Origin: Aestuariibius violaceus
GTDB lineage: Bacteria > Pseudomonadota > Alphaproteobacteria > Rhodobacterales > Rhodobacteraceae
Direction of reading: 5' to 3'
NCBI RefSeq assembly: GCF_040779325.2
Contig: NZ_JBFONT020000001.1
Location: forward strand, 744,001 to 808,000
DNA: 64,000 nucleotides
Part shown: positions 54,394-63,831 of the stretch, piece after piece
How the letters are laid out: every line of letters starts with the position of its first letter
Position numbering within the stretch: position 1 is the first letter of the stretch
The notes under the pieces: generated by a model
Databases searched by the model: none
Told to the model about the DNA's origin: nothing
Seen by the model: the letters and a program-made list of their open reading frames with translations, nothing else
Position numbers and translations under genes: made by a program

Positions 54394-55038
54394 ATGAGGC
54401 CCGTCACCGATCTGCCGGACACGATTCCCGTGTTCCCCCTGCCGGGCGCGCTCCTGCTGCCGCGTGCGCGGCTGCCCCTTCACATCTTCGAGCCGCGCTA
54501 TCTGGCCATGCTCGACGACACGCTGAAGACGCAGCACCGCCTGATCGGCATGGTGCAGCCCTATCAGGCCCCCGGCTCGAAAGAGAGCAAGCTTCACCAT
54601 ATCGGCTGCGCCGGCCGCCTGACCGCGTTTTCGGAGACTGAAGACGGACGCTACATGGTCACGCTCAGCGGCATGTCCCGCTTTCGCATCCAGCAAGAGG
54701 TCGCAGGCTTCACGCCCTACCGCCGCTGCGATGTCACCTGGGACGGGTTCGACCGCGACATGGGCCCCGTCGAGCATGATCGCGATTTCGACAAGAAGGC
54801 CTTCCTGGATCTACTGGGCCGGTACTTCGAGGATCAGCAGCTTTCAACCGATTGGGAAAGCTTGAAAGAGGCCGAGGATGAGCTGCTCATCAACTCCCTT
54901 TCGATGCTGTGCCCCTTCGATCCGGAGGATAAGCAGGCGCTTCTCGAAGCACCGTCCTTGGAAACCCGGCGCGAGACGCTGGTGACGCTGATCGAATACG
55001 CGCTCCGCGGCGGTTCCGCAGAAGAGGTGATGCAGTGA
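54394..55038 (+). CDS. Lon N-terminal substrate-binding domain protein
   Basis: The 214-residue protein has only the Lon-N (PUA-like) domain: IPVFPLPGALLLPRARLPLHIFEPRY in two adjoining strands and a GRLTAFSETEDGRYMVTLSG beta block. The ATPase and protease domains of Lon are absent. Small Lon-N proteins are widespread and of unknown role. It follows cnoX after 26 bases and overlaps the Trm112-like gene, forming a likely operon. Confidence 0.93.
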   Translation: MRPVTDLPDTIPVFPLPGALLLPRARLPLHIFEPRYLAMLDDTLKTQHRLIGMVQPYQAPGSKESKLHHIGCAGRLTAFSETEDGRYMVTLSGMSRFRIQQEVAGFTPYRRCDVTWDGFDRDMGPVEHDRDFDKKAFLDLLGRYFEDQQLSTDWESLKEAEDELLINSLSMLCPFDPEDKQALLEAPSLETRRETLVTLIEYALRGGSAEEVMQ

Positions 55039-55235
55039 CCGACGAAGAGATCCCGGAAAAGCCGTTCGACCGCCGGATGCTGGAATTCCTGGTCTGTCCC
55101 CAGACCCATGGCGTTCTGACCTACGATGTCGACCGGAACGAGCTGGTCTCCAAGGCCGCCCACCTCGCCTACCCGATCCGCGACGGCATCCCCGTCATGC
55201 TGATTGACGAGGCCCGCCCGGTCGAAGACGCCTAA
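55035..55235 (+). CDS. Trm112/YcaR-like protein, reduced zinc motif
   Basis: The 66-residue protein has the Trm112/YcaR pattern (FDRRMLEFLVCPQTHGVLTY ... AHLAYPIRDGIPVMLIDEAR). Only one Cys of the usual zinc-ribbon set remains, so it may not bind zinc. Relatives help methyltransferases. It starts with GTG in a GTGA overlap on the Lon-N gene and converges on the UbiH gene with a four-base overlap. Confidence 0.9.
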   Translation: MTDEEIPEKPFDRRMLEFLVCPQTHGVLTYDVDRNELVSKAAHLAYPIRDGIPVMLIDEARPVEDA

Positions 55236-56446
55236 GGCAGCCGTCCCGACAGCAGCGTTGGCAGATCGCCGGTCAGCCCCGCCGCCTCCCGAACAAACCC
55301 GCGCCGCAAACCAGGCAGCGCCGCAACGGCAGCCATCCCCGCATCGCGCGCCGCCCGGATGATTGGATTATCATTGGAAAACAGATGGTTGAACGCATCC
55401 GTCGCCAGCGCCAGCGACGCTGTGTCAAAGCGGCGCCACCGCTGATAGCGCTCCAGCACCGCAAGCGATCCGATATCCTCCCCCCGCCGCCGCGCCTCGG
55501 CCAGCACGTCGACCAGCGCCGCGATATCCTTGAACCCGGCATTCAGACCCTGCCCGGCAATCGGATGCACCCCATGCGCCGCATCGCCGACCAGCGCGAC
55601 CCGCTCGGCCACGGTCGACAGCGCAAGCGACAGGCCCAGAGGGAAGGCATGGCGCGCGCCAACCAGCTCGATCTCGCCCAGAAAATCCCCGAACCGCGGC
55701 CGGAACGCTCGCAGGAACGTCTCGTCATCCGCCGCGGCAAGCGGCTTCGCCACCGCGTCCGCTTCGCTCCACACGATCGAGGCGCGGTTGCCGGTCAGCG
55801 GCAGGATCGCCAGCGGCCCGCCCGGCAGGAACACTTGATGGGCGATGCCGTGATGCGGCGCCTCGTGCGACACGGCACACACCAGCGCCGTCTGGCCATA
55901 GCCCCACTCCATCCGCTTGAGCCCGGCCCGCTTTCCCGTGCCCGACCCGCGCCCGTCACAGCCGATCACCAGCCGCGCGGTATGCGTCTCGCCGGATTGG
56001 GTCGTGACCGTGACCCCACCCGGATCGACGCTTTGATCCACCACGGTCTCGCCCGTCAAAACCTCGATTCCGTCAAGCTCCGCGATCACACTCCGCACCG
56101 CATGGCGCAGATGCCGATCCTCGATCATGAACCCCATCGGCTCGTCGCCCAGATCGTCCGACGGGAAATGCAGCATCCATGGCGCTGCACCCTGCCCGGG
56201 CCGCCCGTCCGTCACCTTGATATCGTTGATCGGCTGCGCTTCGGCTGCCAGATGCGGCCAAAGCCCGATCGCCTCCAGCAGCCGCTTTGACGCCAGTGCC
56301 AGCGCGTAGGCCCGCCCGTCGAACGGCCCGGGCGTCTCTTCGTCCGGCCGATTATCCAGGAGCTTCACGCTGTGCCCCGTCTGCGCCAGCGCGATCGCCA
56401 GCGCCGTCCCGTTCAGTCCACCACCGATGATCAGGATGTCAGTCAT
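55232..56446 (-). CDS. UbiH/UbiF-family ubiquinone hydroxylase
   Basis: The 404-residue FAD monooxygenase has the GxGxxG motif (LIIGGGLNGTALAIALA), the DG motif (LVIGCDGRGSGTGKRAGL) and the second FAD motif (VALVGDAAHGVHPIAGQGLN). It belongs to the UbiH/UbiF/VisC/COQ6 group, which hydroxylates the ring in ubiquinone synthesis. The exact ring position cannot be told from sequence. It is divergent from the amidase gene. Confidence 0.93.
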   Translation of the reverse strand: MTDILIIGGGLNGTALAIALAQTGHSVKLLDNRPDEETPGPFDGRAYALALASKRLLEAIGLWPHLAAEAQPINDIKVTDGRPGQGAAPWMLHFPSDDLGDEPMGFMIEDRHLRHAVRSVIAELDGIEVLTGETVVDQSVDPGGVTVTTQSGETHTARLVIGCDGRGSGTGKRAGLKRMEWGYGQTALVCAVSHEAPHHGIAHQVFLPGGPLAILPLTGNRASIVWSEADAVAKPLAAADDETFLRAFRPRFGDFLGEIELVGARHAFPLGLSLALSTVAERVALVGDAAHGVHPIAGQGLNAGFKDIAALVDVLAEARRRGEDIGSLAVLERYQRWRRFDTASLALATDAFNHLFSNDNPIIRAARDAGMAAVAALPGLRRGFVREAAGLTGDLPTLLSGRLP

Positions 56447-56511
56447 GTCAGGGGCATATGCGGTTCCGCGCCGGATTGTCCATGCGCCGAGAGGCCGCTA
56501 GCGTCAGCCAA

Positions 56512-57837
56512 ATGAACGCATCGCAGGATATGAGCGCCGCCGAGATCGGCCGCGAGATCGAACTGGGCCAGATCGACCCGGTCGACCTGACCGAGACCAC
56601 CCTGTCCAAGATCGAGGCGCACGAGGCTGGCGACCGCATCTACGCCCGTCTCACCCCAGATCGTGCCATCGCTGAAGCCGAAGCCGCCCGCGACCGCGCG
56701 CACACCGGTCGGCGCCTCGGCCCGCTCGACGGCGTGCCGGTCTCCTGGAAAGACCTGTTCGACACCGCCGGAACGGCGACCGAGGCCGGGTCCCGGGTCC
56801 TCGCGGGTCGTATCCCCGAAAGCGATGCCGAGGTCGTGCGGCGTGGTACGGCAGCAGGCCTCGTCTGCCTCGGCAAGACCCACATGACCGAACTCGCCTT
56901 CTCGGGCCTCGGCCTGAACCCGATGACCGCCACGCCGCCTTGCGTGAACGACCCGCATGCCGCCCCCGGCGGCTCATCCTCCGGCGCCGCGGCCTCCGTC
57001 GCCTTCGGTCTCGCCGCCGCGGCGGTCGGCTCGGATACGGGCGGCTCGGTCCGTGTCCCCGCCGCCTGGAACGATCTCGTCGGCCTCAAGACGACCCACG
57101 GCCTCCTCTCGAACGATGGCGTCGTCCCCCTCTGCCGATCCTTCGACACGGTCGGCCCGCTGACCCAGACGGTCGAGGATGCCGCCCTCATGTTCGCCGC
57201 TCTCGGCGGCCCGACGGTCGATCTGGCCCACGCGACGCTCTCCGGCACCCGCTTTGCGGTCATCGAAACGGTCGCGATGGACGATGTGGAAGACGCCCCC
57301 CAAAAGGGCTTCGACCAAGCCCTCGACGCGATCCGCGCCGCCGGGGCCACGATCGACCGCATCGCGCTGCCGTCCCTGAACGATGCCTTCGACCTCGCCG
57401 GTCCGCTCTACACTGCCGAGGCCTATGCCCAATGGCAGGACGCCGTCGAAACCAAGGCCCATCTCATGTTCGCCCAGATCGTCGAGCGGATCATGGGCGG
57501 CAAAAGCGTCACTGCCGCTGCCTACCTCCAAGCTTGGGCGCGCATCCGAGAGATCCGGGCGGAGTGGTCCACGCTCACCGCCCCCTACGACGCCGTGCTC
57601 TGCCCCACCTGCGCCATCGCGCCCCCCAATATCGAACGGCTGACCACCGAAGACGCCTATTTCAAACGCGCAAACCTCATGACGCTGAGAAATACCCGGA
57701 TCGGCAACCTCATGGGCCTCAGCGGCCTGACCATCCCCACCGGCATCCCCTCGGCAGGCCTCCTCTTGAACGGCCCACCGGGCGGCGAAGGCCGCCTTCT
57801 GAGGCTCGGGGCCGCGATCGAGGCTGCGCTGACCTAA
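56512..57837 (+). CDS. Amidase signature family protein
   Basis: The 441-residue enzyme has the Lys80 of the catalytic triad (PVSWKDLF), the cis-Ser in GGSSSGAAAS (155/156) and nucleophile Ser179 (SDTGGSVRVPAA). This is the amidase signature fold shared by GatA, fatty-acid amidases and urea amidolyases. GatA itself is unlikely because no gatB/C neighbour is visible. Start: ATG 56512; ATG 56530, with GCAGGAT before it, is an alternative. Confidence 0.92.
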   Translation: MNASQDMSAAEIGREIELGQIDPVDLTETTLSKIEAHEAGDRIYARLTPDRAIAEAEAARDRAHTGRRLGPLDGVPVSWKDLFDTAGTATEAGSRVLAGRIPESDAEVVRRGTAAGLVCLGKTHMTELAFSGLGLNPMTATPPCVNDPHAAPGGSSSGAAASVAFGLAAAAVGSDTGGSVRVPAAWNDLVGLKTTHGLLSNDGVVPLCRSFDTVGPLTQTVEDAALMFAALGGPTVDLAHATLSGTRFAVIETVAMDDVEDAPQKGFDQALDAIRAAGATIDRIALPSLNDAFDLAGPLYTAEAYAQWQDAVETKAHLMFAQIVERIMGGKSVTAAAYLQAWARIREIRAEWSTLTAPYDAVLCPTCAIAPPNIERLTTEDAYFKRANLMTLRNTRIGNLMGLSGLTIPTGIPSAGLLLNGPPGGEGRLLRLGAAIEAALT

Positions 57838-57962
57838 ATACCACAAGATAACACAGGCCTAGCGGCCCTTCTTCACCCCGCGTCTGGACACACAGACCGC
57901 CAGCCCGCTAAGCTAGGCACCAAAGCGGGACGCCAACGATCCCGCGTCAGAGGCAGTTTTGG

Positions 57963-59132
57963 ATGTTCCCCGAGCGGTTTTCGAACCTACCGGACTACGC
58001 GTTTCCGCGCCTGCGGAGCCTTCTCGACGGCATCCCGCCGGGCGGGGACGAAATCGCCATGACCATCGGCGAGCCCACGCACCCATTCCCGCAATGGGTG
58101 GGCGGGGTGATTTCCGACAACCTCGCGGGCTTCAACCGCTACCCGCCCAATCCCGGCTCCGACGGCCTTCTGGACGCGATCCGCGGTTGGATCGCCCGCC
58201 GCTACAGCGTGCCGGAACCCGCCGCCATGGCGCTCAACGGTACGCGCGAGGGGCTTTATAACGCCGCCATGGCGCTCTGCCCCGAGACCAAGGGCGGCCA
58301 GCAGCCGGTCATCCTGTCGCCGAACCCGTTCTATCAGGTCTACATGGTCGCCGCCCTCTCGATCGGGGCCGAACCGGTCTTCGTCGACGCGACCGAGGCG
58401 ACCGGCCACCTGCCCGACTACGCATCGCTTCCCGAAGACATCCTGAACCGCGCCGCCGTCGCCTACATCTGCTCTCCTGCCAATCCCCAGGGCGCGGTCG
58501 CCGACCGGGACTACTGGAAAACCCTTCTCGCCCTTGCCGAGCGCTACGATTTCAAGATCTTCGCCGACGAATGCTATTCCGAGATCTACCGCGGCGACGC
58601 CCCCACCGGCGTCCTGACCGTCGCGCACGAGGTCGGCGCGGACCCCGAGCGGGTCGTGCTTTTCAACTCCCTCTCCAAGCGCTCGAACCTCCCCGGTCTC
58701 CGCTCCGGCTTCGTCGCAGGTGGCCCGGAATCGATCAAACGGATGGGCCAGCTCAGGAACTACGCGGGCGCCCCCTTGCCGTTGCCCCTGCAGGCCGTCG
58801 CCGAACGGGCTTGGCGGGACGAGGCGCATGTGGAAGCGAACCGCGCCCTCTATGCCGTGAAATACGCGCTGGCCGACGAGATCCTCGGCGACATCCCCGG
58901 CTACCGCAGCCCGCAGGCGGGGTTCTTCCTCTGGCTACCGGTCGAAGATGGCGAGGCCGCCACCGTCAGGCTATGGCGCGAGACGGGCGTAAAGGTGCTG
59001 CCGGGCGGCTACCTCGCCCAGGGAACGGGGCCGGCCAATCCGGGACGGGGCTATATCAGGGTCGCGCTTGTTGCGGCAGAAGACGACACGCGGCGCGGCC
59101 TATCGGCCCTGCGCCAGTGCCTATACGATTGA
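57963..59132 (+). CDS. dapC: PLP aminotransferase, DapC-type
   Basis: The 389-residue fold-type I transaminase has MTIGEPTHPFPQWV, ADECYSEIYRGD and the PLP-Lys region NSLSKRSNLPGLRSGF (Lys near 239), the SKRS-PGLRSG pattern of N-succinyl-diaminopimelate aminotransferase DapC in lysine/peptidoglycan synthesis. Identity as DapC is inferred from family resemblance. It lies nine bases before ftsK. A well-spaced AGAGG-like site precedes the ATG. Confidence 0.85.
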   Translation: MFPERFSNLPDYAFPRLRSLLDGIPPGGDEIAMTIGEPTHPFPQWVGGVISDNLAGFNRYPPNPGSDGLLDAIRGWIARRYSVPEPAAMALNGTREGLYNAAMALCPETKGGQQPVILSPNPFYQVYMVAALSIGAEPVFVDATEATGHLPDYASLPEDILNRAAVAYICSPANPQGAVADRDYWKTLLALAERYDFKIFADECYSEIYRGDAPTGVLTVAHEVGADPERVVLFNSLSKRSNLPGLRSGFVAGGPESIKRMGQLRNYAGAPLPLPLQAVAERAWRDEAHVEANRALYAVKYALADEILGDIPGYRSPQAGFFLWLPVEDGEAATVRLWRETGVKVLPGGYLAQGTGPANPGRGYIRVALVAAEDDTRRGLSALRQCLYD

Positions 59133-59141
59133 GGATATTCG

Positions 59142-61763
59142 ATGGCTTCCTATCAGACACGCGCACGCGACCCCCTTCTTGATACCAAGATGCAGGCGGC
59201 GATCGAAAAGCGTGGGACGGAATTGATCGGCCTGGCGCTGATCGCCCTCGGCGTCCTTGTGGCCATGATGGTCTGGTCCTACTCGCCCGACGATCCCAGC
59301 TGGATGTCCGCCACCGACGCGCCGGTGCAGAACTGGCTGGGCCGGATGGGCGCGTCTGTCGCGGCCCCGCTCTTCATGATCATCGGCTGGGGCACTTGGG
59401 GCATCGCCGCCGTCCTCGCGGTCTGGGGGCTACGGTTCGTGGCCCATATGGGCAAGGATCGGGCGATCGGGCGGCTGATCTTCGCACCGATCTGGATCGC
59501 GCTTCTGGCCGTCTATGCCTCGACCCTTGCGCCATCGGCCGACTGGACGCACAGCTTCGGCCTTGGCGGGCTCTTCGGAGACACCGTGCTCAGCATCCTG
59601 CTGACCGTCGCACCGGTGACGGCGGCGCTCGGCATCAAGGCGCTGTCGCTCCTCGCAGCGCTTGCCACGATCGCCTTCGGCGCCTTCGTCCTCGGCTTCA
59701 CGATGGCCGAACTGCGCCGGATCGGGCGGTTCCTGCTGGTCGGCACGATCGTGCTCTACGATGCGCTCCTGCGCGTCCTTGGCCGTGGGGCCTCCGGCGC
59801 CGCATCCGCGGCGCGCACATTGCGCGAGCGGCAGGCCCGGGATCCGGAAGAAGCAGAGCCCGGCGAGATAGAAGAGGCTCCCCGCAGGCTGCGTCTGCCG
59901 AAGCTGCTCGGCGCCTCGCGCGACGAACTGCCCGAGCCGGAACTGGTCGAACGCGCCCCGCTCACCGGACAGAATATCCCCGAAGGCGACGATGCCCGCA
60001 TCCGCGCCAAGATCTCCGACGTGATCCGCTCGCGCGTCGGCCGCCAGCAGGAGGACGCCCCCCGGCAGGAGCCGGTCGTCACCGCTGGCCCAACCCCAAG
60101 CCCCCGCGTCGAGCCTACCCTGACCGCACAGCGGGTCACGGAACCAGAAGAGCCCCGCCGCCTGGTCCAGCCGCAGGTCAAGAAGGCCCCGCAGCCCTCG
60201 AAAGCCGCCGTCGCCGAGGCACAGCCCGGCTTGCGCTTCGATGAGGCGGAGGTCGACTACGAGTCCCCGCCGCTTTCGCTTCTCACCGATCCGGCGTCGG
60301 TCGAACGGCACTACCTCAGCGAGGAGGCGCTGGAGCAGAATGCCCGCATGCTCGAAAGCGTGCTCGACGATTACGGCGTGAAGGGCGAAATCGTCAGTGT
60401 CCGCCCCGGCCCCGTCGTCACCATGTACGAACTGGAACCCGCGCCCGGCCTCAAGGCGAGCCGCGTGATCGGCCTGTCCGACGATATCGCCCGGTCAATG
60501 TCGGCCCTTTCGGCGCGCGTCTCCACCGTGCCGGGGCGCAGCGTGATCGGGATCGAACTCCCCAACGAAAAGCGCGAAAAGGTCGTGCTGCGCGAAATCC
60601 TGAGCGACCGGGACTTCGGCGACACCAATGCCGGGCTGCCCCTGGCGCTCGGCAAGGATATCGGCGGTACGCCCGTCGTCGCCAACCTCGCCAAGATGCC
60701 CCACCTGCTGATCGCGGGGACGACCGGATCGGGCAAGTCGGTGGCAATCAACACGATGATCCTGTCGCTGCTCTACCGCCTCAGCCCCGAGGAATGCCGC
60801 CTGATCATGATCGACCCGAAGATGCTGGAACTCAGCGTCTATGACGGCATCCCGCATCTGCTCTCGCCCGTCGTGACCGACCCCAAGAAGGCGGTCGTCG
60901 CGCTCAAATGGGTCGTGGGCGAGATGGAGGAACGCTACCGCAAGATGTCCAAGATGGGCGTGCGGAACATCGAAGGCTATAACGGCCGCGTGAAGGACGC
61001 GCTGGGCAAGGGCGAGATGTTCTCGCGCACCGTCCAGACAGGCTTCGACGACGAGACGGGCGAACCCATCTGGGAAACCGAAGAGATCCAGCCGGAAACC
61101 CTGCCCTATATCGTCGTCATCGTCGACGAGATGGCCGACCTGATGATGGTCGCGGGCAAGGAGATCGAGGCCTGCATCCAGCGGCTGGCGCAGATGGCGC
61201 GCGCCTCGGGCATTCACCTCATCATGGCGACCCAGCGCCCGTCGGTCGACGTCATTACCGGCACGATCAAGGCGAACTTCCCGACGCGGATCTCCTTCCA
61301 GGTCACCGGCAAGATCGATTCCCGCACGATCCTGGGCGAACAGGGGGCCGAACAGCTCCTGGGCATGGGCGACATGCTGTGGATGGCCGGTGGCGGCAAG
61401 ATCACCCGTGTCCACGGGCCCTTCTGTTCGGACGAGGAGGTGGAAGAGATCGTGACCTTCCTCAAGCAATTCGGCCCGCCCGATTACCAGTCCGGCGTCG
61501 TCGAGGGGCCGGATGGAGACGATGTGGGCGATATCGACCTCGTCCTCGGCCTCGGCGGCAACACGGGCGGCGAGGATGCGCTTTACGACCAGGCCGTCGC
61601 GATTGTCGCGAAGGACCGGAAGTGCTCGACCTCTTATATCCAGCGCAAGCTCGCCATCGGCTACAACAAGGCCGCGCGGCTGGTGGAACAGATGGAAGAG
61701 CAGGGCGTCGTCACCCCGGCCAACCATGTTGGCAAGCGCGAGATCCTGATCCCCGAGACCTGA
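59142..61763 (+). CDS. ftsK: DNA translocase FtsK
   Basis: FtsK couples septation to chromosome segregation. The 873-residue protein has an N-terminal membrane part (about four helices to residue 190), a charged linker, the alpha/beta motor with Walker A GTTGSGKS at about 526-533 and Walker B IVVIVDEMADLMM, and a C-terminal gamma winged helix (DRKCSTSYIQRKLAIGYNKA) that reads KOPS. It is a short-linker alphaproteobacterial form. Confidence 0.98.
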   Translation: MASYQTRARDPLLDTKMQAAIEKRGTELIGLALIALGVLVAMMVWSYSPDDPSWMSATDAPVQNWLGRMGASVAAPLFMIIGWGTWGIAAVLAVWGLRFVAHMGKDRAIGRLIFAPIWIALLAVYASTLAPSADWTHSFGLGGLFGDTVLSILLTVAPVTAALGIKALSLLAALATIAFGAFVLGFTMAELRRIGRFLLVGTIVLYDALLRVLGRGASGAASAARTLRERQARDPEEAEPGEIEEAPRRLRLPKLLGASRDELPEPELVERAPLTGQNIPEGDDARIRAKISDVIRSRVGRQQEDAPRQEPVVTAGPTPSPRVEPTLTAQRVTEPEEPRRLVQPQVKKAPQPSKAAVAEAQPGLRFDEAEVDYESPPLSLLTDPASVERHYLSEEALEQNARMLESVLDDYGVKGEIVSVRPGPVVTMYELEPAPGLKASRVIGLSDDIARSMSALSARVSTVPGRSVIGIELPNEKREKVVLREILSDRDFGDTNAGLPLALGKDIGGTPVVANLAKMPHLLIAGTTGSGKSVAINTMILSLLYRLSPEECRLIMIDPKMLELSVYDGIPHLLSPVVTDPKKAVVALKWVVGEMEERYRKMSKMGVRNIEGYNGRVKDALGKGEMFSRTVQTGFDDETGEPIWETEEIQPETLPYIVVIVDEMADLMMVAGKEIEACIQRLAQMARASGIHLIMATQRPSVDVITGTIKANFPTRISFQVTGKIDSRTILGEQGAEQLLGMGDMLWMAGGGKITRVHGPFCSDEEVEEIVTFLKQFGPPDYQSGVVEGPDGDDVGDIDLVLGLGGNTGGEDALYDQAVAIVAKDRKCSTSYIQRKLAIGYNKAARLVEQMEEQGVVTPANHVGKREILIPET

Positions 61764-61931
61764 CCGGGCCGCCGGGCGCCCTCGCCGACGCCCTCACGGG
61801 CGCGGCATCGCCCGCCCACCGTCCCGGGCGCCCGATATCGAACCGCAAGCGCACGTTATCGCTTATCATTGGGCGTTGGCCGCATCAGCGCTTATCTGTC
61901 ATGCAGACCGAAACAGGAGGGGACGCGCCCC

Positions 61932-62519
61932 ATGACCAAGTATCTTCTCGCCCCGCTTCTCTGGCTTGCCCTGTCGCTTCCGGCCGCCGCCCAGCAGCTC
62001 TCGCTGGGAGAGATCTCCAACTATCTCAACAGCCTCGTGACGGCGACGGGCGAATTCACCCAAATCAACGCCGATGGCACGATTTCGACCGGCACCGTCT
62101 TCATCAAACGGCCTGGCCGGGTGCGGTTCGAATACAACCCGCCCGAGCAGTCGCTGGTGATGGCGTCCGGCGGACAGGTCGCAATCTTCGACGGACGCTC
62201 CCGCGCGGGGCCTGAGCAATATCCGCTGGCGCAGACGCCGCTCAAGATCATCCTTGAACGCAACGTGGATCTGTCCCGGTCCGGCATGGTGACCGGCCAT
62301 TCCTTCGACGGAACGGCCACCGTGGTTCGCGCCCAGGACCCCGAGCGGCCGGAGCTTGGCAACATCCAGATGAAATTCACCGGCAGCCCGACGGAACTGC
62401 GCCAATGGATCGTCACCGATCAGACGGGCGAACAGACGACCGTCATCTTGGGCGATCTCGCCAAAGGCGGATCGATCCCCGACAGCCGCTTCAACATCCA
62501 GCGCGAAATCAACCGGTAG
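61932..62519 (+). CDS. lolA: Outer membrane lipoprotein carrier LolA
   Basis: LolA carries lipoproteins across the periplasm to LolB or its substitute. The 195-residue protein has a signal peptide (MTKYLLAPLLWLALSLPAAA) and the LolA pattern EISNYLNSLVTATGEFTQIN, FIKRPGRVRFEYNPPEQS and a beta sheet with TDQTGEQTTVILGD. GGAGGGG lies about ten bases before the ATG. It follows ftsK, as in relatives. Confidence 0.95.
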   Translation: MTKYLLAPLLWLALSLPAAAQQLSLGEISNYLNSLVTATGEFTQINADGTISTGTVFIKRPGRVRFEYNPPEQSLVMASGGQVAIFDGRSRAGPEQYPLAQTPLKIILERNVDLSRSGMVTGHSFDGTATVVRAQDPERPELGNIQMKFTGSPTELRQWIVTDQTGEQTTVILGDLAKGGSIPDSRFNIQREINR

Positions 62520-62549
62520 GCATGAGGGCAGCGGTCGTCGCTGTCGATT

Positions 62550-62576
62550 GAGGCCCTGTCTCGTAAGCAGGGCCTC
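62550..62576 (+). terminator. Stem-loop after lolA
   Basis: A perfect 9-bp stem (GAGGCCCTG with CAGGGCCTC) and a nine-base loop follow the lolA stop. There is no T run, so its terminator role is uncertain. Confidence 0.4.
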
Positions 62577-62606
62577 ACCCTCGCGCGACAGAAACGGACT
62601 GTATCG

Positions 62607-63128
62607 ATGTCGAACATAGAGCGTTCCGACAAATGTGTGGGCTGCGGTGCAATCCTGCCGCATATCGATGGTCCGACCCATCGATACATGCTGTCCTCAC
62701 CGGCCTGCTTCGCACAATACAACAGGCTTCTGGCCGCAGAATACAGCGACCTGACACTTATGGAGATCCACCGCCTGACGGTCGATGCGTTTGCCCTGCA
62801 GCACCCGGGAGACGGCGTCTCCCGCCAGGCGATCCAGTCCGTCGGTCTGCATCTTGCCCGCCTTGGCATGCAATTGAACAAGCTCAGGAGCCCAAGAGAG
62901 GCCAACGACATCATGCTCTCCCTCGGACGGCATAAGGCCGGGCTGATCCCGCTCCGGCCACCGCCGTGGTTCAGGATGACCGTCTCCGACATCGCTCGGT
63001 TTGCAGGCACGTCCGACCATCCGAACCAGGTCCGGAATTGGGCGTCGTCCACCCGGGAAGATTGGGCAGAGTATCATGACTACATCATCGGATGGGCCGA
63101 AACGCATCTGGCCGATGCGCAGCCGTAG
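62607..63128 (+). CDS. DUF5946 family protein
   Basis: The 173-residue protein has CVGCGAILPHIDGPTHRYML and LLAAEYSDLTLMEIHRLTVD, then FALQHPGDGVSRQA, the pattern of DUF5946. One Cys pair at the N-terminus could bind a metal with His. The function is unknown and the neighbours give no clue. The ATG is preceded by no strong ribosome site. Confidence 0.85.
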   Translation: MSNIERSDKCVGCGAILPHIDGPTHRYMLSSPACFAQYNRLLAAEYSDLTLMEIHRLTVDAFALQHPGDGVSRQAIQSVGLHLARLGMQLNKLRSPREANDIMLSLGRHKAGLIPLRPPPWFRMTVSDIARFAGTSDHPNQVRNWASSTREDWAEYHDYIIGWAETHLADAQP

Positions 63129-63198
63129 ATGTCCCGGCATCAGGCGCAGCAACCGACCGGCCCTGGACGGGACCTTACCGGAGTGATGGAGCGGAAGC

Positions 63199-63220
63199 GG
63201 CCCGGCATGCGCACCGGGCC
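63199..63220. terminator. Stem-loop between convergent genes
   Basis: A 7-bp perfect stem (GGCCCGG with CCGGGCC) and an eight-base loop lie between the DUF5946 gene and the SLT gene. It has no T run. Confidence 0.35.
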
Positions 63221-63228
63221 AGTGCGTT

Positions 63229-63831
63229 CTACCGGATCTTGCCACACGCCCTGAGCTGGGTGCCGTAAAGCACCGCGCGGTCATCAAGCTCTGCCGCGAC
63301 GCGCATCAGCCAGGCCTTCTGGCGGTAGGTGCCGCGGCGATACCCCGAATGCCCCTCATGATAGGCCAGATACTGATTGCGCGTATCATAAAGCGGGATG
63401 CCGTTCCGCTCGCGCGTCAGCGTCATGTACCAGCCCATGAAATCGGTCGCATCCTCGATCCGGTCCCGCTTGGCGCGGCGGTTGCCCGTCTCGGCCAGAT
63501 ACTCTTCCCACGTGCCGTCCAGTGCCTGGCTATACCCGAAGGCAGAGCTCTGGCGCCCCGCCGGGATCACCCCCAGCGTGTAGCGGAACGGGGTGCGGGC
63601 GTTGCCCACGAACTTGCTCTCCTGATAGATCGTGGCCATCTGGACCTCGACCGGAACGCCCCATTTGCGCTGGGTCTGCTTGAACGCACGAAGGTAATCG
63701 GGGCGCTGGTCGACGATGCTGCACGCATTGTCCAGGTCGCGCGGCGCCGAAAAGTTGCGGTAGTCGCTGCCACCGCCGCCACAGCCGGCCACGATCAGGC
63801 ACAGCATCAGGGCGCGAAGGGATCTGCTCAT
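63229..63831 (-). CDS. SLT-domain lipoprotein transglycosylase-like
   Basis: The 200-residue protein has a lipoprotein signal (LIVAGCGGG, Cys17) and an SLT/lysozyme-like domain with the catalytic Glu region ATIYQESKFVGNAR, the GVIPAGRQSSAFGYSQALDG block and DFMGWYMTLTRERNG. It would cleave peptidoglycan glycan strands from the outer membrane side. The upstream region (63832-64000) holds no other gene. Confidence 0.9.
   Translation of the reverse strand: MSRSLRALMLCLIVAGCGGGGSDYRNFSAPRDLDNACSIVDQRPDYLRAFKQTQRKWGVPVEVQMATIYQESKFVGNARTPFRYTLGVIPAGRQSSAFGYSQALDGTWEEYLAETGNRRAKRDRIEDATDFMGWYMTLTRERNGIPLYDTRNQYLAYHEGHSGYRRGTYRQKAWLMRVAAELDDRAVLYGTQLRACGKIR

Noticed and set aside
61764..61931. GC-rich inverted segments between ftsK and lolA as an attachment site or terminator
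   Set aside because: Short complementary GGGCGCCC stretches are expected by chance at this GC content; no precise structure stands out.
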